Origin: Epiperipatus broadwayi
Lineage: Eukaryota > Onychophora > Udeonychophora > Euonychophora > Peripatidae
Direction of reading: 5' to 3'
DNA length: 64,000 nt
Assembly (NCBI GenBank): GCA_028023455.1
Contig: JAQFVV010000231.1
Location: forward strand, 1,574,501-1,638,500
The notes under the pieces are model-generated. The model made no database searches. It was not told where the DNA came from and worked only from the letters and a program-made list of their open reading frames with translations. Positions within the stretch are counted from its first letter, which is position 1, and each line of letters begins with the position of its first letter. Shown piece by piece: positions 60,885 to 64,000 of this stretch. A program made the position numbers and the translations under genes.

Positions 60885-61330
60885 ATGGAAATAGTCCAAT
60901 ATACAAATACAGTCTATGAGCACAGACTTTCACATGACCCACCACTATCCACACTATCTCATAACACTGATACACTTGAACACATATATGTTGAAAATAT
61001 AAATAATCACCAATATACATATTTCATGCTAAACCAGCAATCATCAGTTGGTCCACATTACCATCTCTACACATATATGCTATAAGTGCTCAGATATATA
61101 TTAAGATAGCCAAACCTCATACTTTAATGGACAGGCTTCAATCTACTCCACACTCCACCTCTTCAACCGTCCATTCAATTGAAAATCTGATGATGGAAAG
61201 CACAAAGGCCACCCTGAGGCTGAGATTCTTGTCACACCCATGTTGACCTAAGGTCAATCTGACCCCTCATGTACAGGACATAATCCATTTAATACATATA
61301 CAAGGGATGGGCAGACATCTCTACTTATGT
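60885..61330 (+). repeat. Dispersed repeat, family C, copy
   Basis: It runs from CAGACTTTCACATGACCCAC through CATGCTAAACCAGCAATCAT, CTTTAATGGACAGGCTTC, GAAAATCTGATGATGGAA, CCCATGTTGACCTAAGGTCA and CCCCTCATGTACAGGA to GGGATGGGCAGACA. It is the longest copy in the window. No coding potential. Confidence 0.8.
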
Positions 61331-61333
61331 AAT

Positions 61334-61713
61334 AACTGAAACACACAGGCTTATTATATACCATGTCTATATATGTAATATATAGGGTATATGAACACCA
61401 CTCTCCACACTATCTCATAACATTGATACACTTGAACACATATATGTTGAAAAGAAAATAATCACAAATATACGTATTTCATGCTAAACCAGCAATCATC
61501 AGATGGTCCAGATTACCATCTCTACACATATATGCTATAAGTGCTCATATATTAAGATAGCCAAACCTCATACTTTAATGGACAGGCTTCAATCTACTCC
61601 ACCCTCCAACTCTTCAACTGTATATCCAATTGAAAATCTGATGATGGAATGCTCAAAGGCCACCCTTAGACCGAGATTCTTGTCAGGTATATAATAATCC
61701 TGTGTGTTTCAGT
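61334..61713 (+). mobile_element. Family C copy bounded by 26-bp inverted repeats and TA
   Basis: The segment repeats 60930-61230 at a spacing of about 475 bases, with a shortened right end. Its limits ACTGAAACACACAGGCTTAT (from 61334) and ATAATCCTGTGTGTTTCAGT (to 61713) are inverted repeats with one mismatch over 26 bases. TA stands outside each end. This would fit a TA-targeting non-autonomous transposon, though the longer neighbour lacks clear ends of this kind. Confidence 0.5.
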
Positions 61714-61739
61714 TAAATACAGCCTAGTAATAAGTTCTT

Positions 61740-62690
61740 TCTCTACGAACAGATGCTGGAAGTATTTCTGCCCCCTATGGGTAATTTGAAGCTATTAACT
61801 AATTTTTTAAAGATAAATAAATATTTTTTTAATGAATAAATAATTTTCAATGCAATTTCAAAACGGAAATTGTTTATAATAAACAACTTAAATATTGTAT
61901 AATTTATAGTTCAAATGCTGCTCTTACAAACCGTATTTTACGATTCACATTCGAGGATCAATTTTGAAAATCAATCCCAGACGCAGTGTGACAGAGAGAT
62001 GAATTTGATTCTACTTACAATAACATTATCAAGTTCAACTCTAAACATGATTAGAAAGGAAATGATTAAAAATATTTGCTTTAGAACCTACATTAATGAG
62101 GAAAAAATATCTTTATTGCCTTTTTGTAATAATAATAAAAAGCTTTATAAAAACCAGCATTATTTTTGTTTTGACATTTTAATAGAGTGAATAAAACTGA
62201 ATTAATTTCCTTCACAATTTTATACTCATCTTCTAGATGATATTATTTCCTTTAGATGAATATAATTTCTTTAATCTTTCGCTTATATATACATATAAAG
62301 ATGTTAAAACTTTATTTTTCATATATTCAACATTTTCCTCTCATTTATTATCAGATCAACTTCACCATATCGCAGCAACCGGCGGCATAGAAACATGGGC
62401 ATAGGAGATTCAAGGGTTTGATACCTACAGCTTATCTGAAAAATGAAGATTGATAATGAAATACATGCAAAGTGACAGAGGGTCTGAAATTCTGTGATAG
62501 CAGATTGTTGCAATATGATGGGGTATACTAATACAAACAAACAATCAAGAAAATCTTGGAAATTTTATTTTATAGACATCTTTATGGAAACAATCTACTA
62601 AAACATCACATAAACACCATTCTATATGCTTACACAATCACTTAAACAATAGGAACTCCATTCAATAAATACCACAGTCGTTAATGGAAG
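61740..62690. other. No gene recognised
   Basis: AT-rich DNA. A box-B-like GGGTTTGATACC near 62413 within a slightly GC-richer patch (62365-62435) may mark another decayed SINE. A 91-codon frame at 61915-62190 has no recognisable motif. Confidence 0.4.
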
Positions 62691-62699
62691 CAAGGGGGT

Positions 62700-62890
62700 T
62701 TGTGCATAAAAAATCTCTATCTAGTGCCTGCTCATCCAACATCCCAAACTAGTTTCTGGAGGGGTGCATTAGATATAAAAATTTAGATGCATTGCTCTCA
62801 GATTCAAAGCTCCTTCCTGATGAAGGCCAAAAGCTAAGAACGAGTCTGGGGACATTGGATGATATGAATGACCTACTGCCCTATGTGTTT
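62700..62890. repeat. Fragment of the ~430-bp repeat in both orientations
   Basis: CTCATCCAACATCCCAAACT, then AGTTTCTGG, matches the plus-strand unit of 3640-5205. CTGATGAAGGCCAAAAGCTA, AGAACGAGTCTGGGGACATT and GGATG match the inverted copies at 5609-5650. The two pieces face each other as a short inverted repeat. Confidence 0.5.
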
Positions 62891-62899
62891 TAGTGCAGT

Positions 62900-63890
62900 G
62901 GTAAGTTGATGAGCTAAGATAAAAGTCTTAGAATCAAAAAACAATTCTATCAATTCCACTGCCATTTTGATTCTCCATTGCTGTAGAAGAAGTTTTCATC
63001 TACCTCTTCCACTTAATCATATTTTGAAATGATCTCATCTAAAAGATGTTACTTAATGGTAGTATTTTATCTCACTTATTTTCAGGCATTTCTAGGTTTC
63101 ACGTGATGTCAGTACATTTTTTTTCACAAAAAAGTTGTAGTCTGTATATGTTTAGTAAAATCGCATATTACATTACAACATACTTTGTTAAAGGAGAAAA
63201 TTATTGATTAAGTAAAAAAAGTTTTATTCAGAAGTGGGTGGTATGTATCAAAAAAATAAATCTTCTATTAGATATATTATAAAGAGGAAAAAGTTCTGTA
63301 AATATATATATAAATGTTCATTTTCAATTTTATAATTATTTTCTAAAAGTTTTTTTATATAGTACATGTATTTTTTAATTTATATACAATACACAAAACA
63401 TATACGGAAAACATCTGTTCTATATGTATTCGTGTGTTGAAATGTATTATATTGTAAATTTAGAATACAGCAAATAATATGCATTCTATTCTAATCCTTG
63501 CTTATCAACAAAAAGTGTGCTATTATATTCTATTTTTGTTGTATATGAGGGGAGCTTGGAAAAAATATAGTATAGTTCATGGGCCTACTGTATATTTTTA
63601 ATAATTTTATAAATATTAATTTTAATTTTATTCATATGTTTATTTCATTTCTTTTGCATAATTTGTTTTATATTTTTAATATAGATATATATTATTCTAC
63701 ATTCATATATCTTTTAAACCATGTAATAACTTATTTTTATCACTTTAATTATTCCATTATATATAATTATCGAGTTTATTAAAATTATTTGTATTCTGTA
63801 AAATCTATATTGTAGATTATTGAATACAATATGTTATATAATTATATCTAATTATGTATGTGTAGGTTGTATAATCATATATATTTGAAT
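62900..63890. other. No gene recognised
   Basis: Very AT-rich to the end of the window. A 67-codon frame at 63579-63782 is F, I, N and Y only and is not called. Confidence 0.45.
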
Positions 63891-63894
63891 ATTT

Positions 63895-63960
63895 TAGCCC
63901 TGATGAAGACTGCTGTTCAGTTGAAATTAAGAAAATATAAAATAATAAATTGTATTTGAT
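63895..63960 (+). mobile_element. SINE 3' module, GATGAAGACTGCTG type
   Basis: CCCTGATGAAGACTGCTGTT, CAGTTGAAATTAAG and an A/T-rich tail match the module at 18474-18530. The 5' part to the left was not recognised. Confidence 0.45.
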
Positions 63961-64000
63961 TGCATTGTAAAAAGTGAATAATGTAATGGTATTATATATA

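Overview
The window looks like intergenic or long-intron DNA from an animal nuclear genome. It is strongly AT-rich throughout. No open reading frame behaves like an intact host gene, and there are no bacterial-style operons, ribosome binding sites or terminators. What it does hold is mobile-element debris: tRNA-derived SINE fragments, decayed LINE reverse-transcriptase tails, Penelope-like fragments, fold-back (MITE-like) elements, minisatellites and very long AAT/ATT microsatellites. A soft-bodied aquatic invertebrate such as a mollusc or cnidarian would fit. The species cannot be fixed from sequence alone, and that placement is inference.

Layout. 0.7-1.45 kb: copy of a dispersed AT-rich repeat with a 44-bp minisatellite inside it. 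2.0-3.3 kb: two fold-back structures, one a near-perfect 63-bp-arm hairpin. 3.6-5.8 kb: about four direct copies of a ~430-bp repeat followed by inverted copies. 10.0-11.6 kb: a nearly identical 417-bp repeat in a head-to-tail then inverted array, interrupted by a 17-base exact match to the Illumina adapter prefix, so the local assembly is suspect. 15-18 kb: pieces of a repeat family that reappears duplicated at 61 kb. 19 kb: a G-run cluster. 22.8-23.6 kb: second copy of the 0.7-kb repeat family. 25.7-27.4 kb: direct duplications, a tRNA-derived SINE and a fold-back. 30-34 kb: (AAT)~98, a 100-codon open stretch without an early ATG, (ATT)~44 and a ~245-bp tandem repeat. 36-43 kb: a fairly well preserved LINE tail, two tandem arrays (109 bp and ~140 bp), a MITE, a tRNA-Gly-like SINE and a duplicated LINE tail. 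45.5 kb: a LINE tail of another family. 49-56 kb: SINE pieces, a third copy of the 0.7-kb repeat family and a second MITE of the 41-kb type. 57.5-62.9 kb: SINEs, three fold-backs and a head-to-head pair of Penelope-like fragments.

The elements do not form a pathway. The common theme is inverted duplication: at least ten inverted-repeat structures with arms from about 40 to several hundred bases occur in 64 kb. If transcribed, many would fold into long double-stranded RNA. I found no convincing new gene system. The items most worth checking are the adapter-scarred array, the hairpin at 3138-3276, the open stretch at 30587-30889 and the inverted Penelope-like pair.
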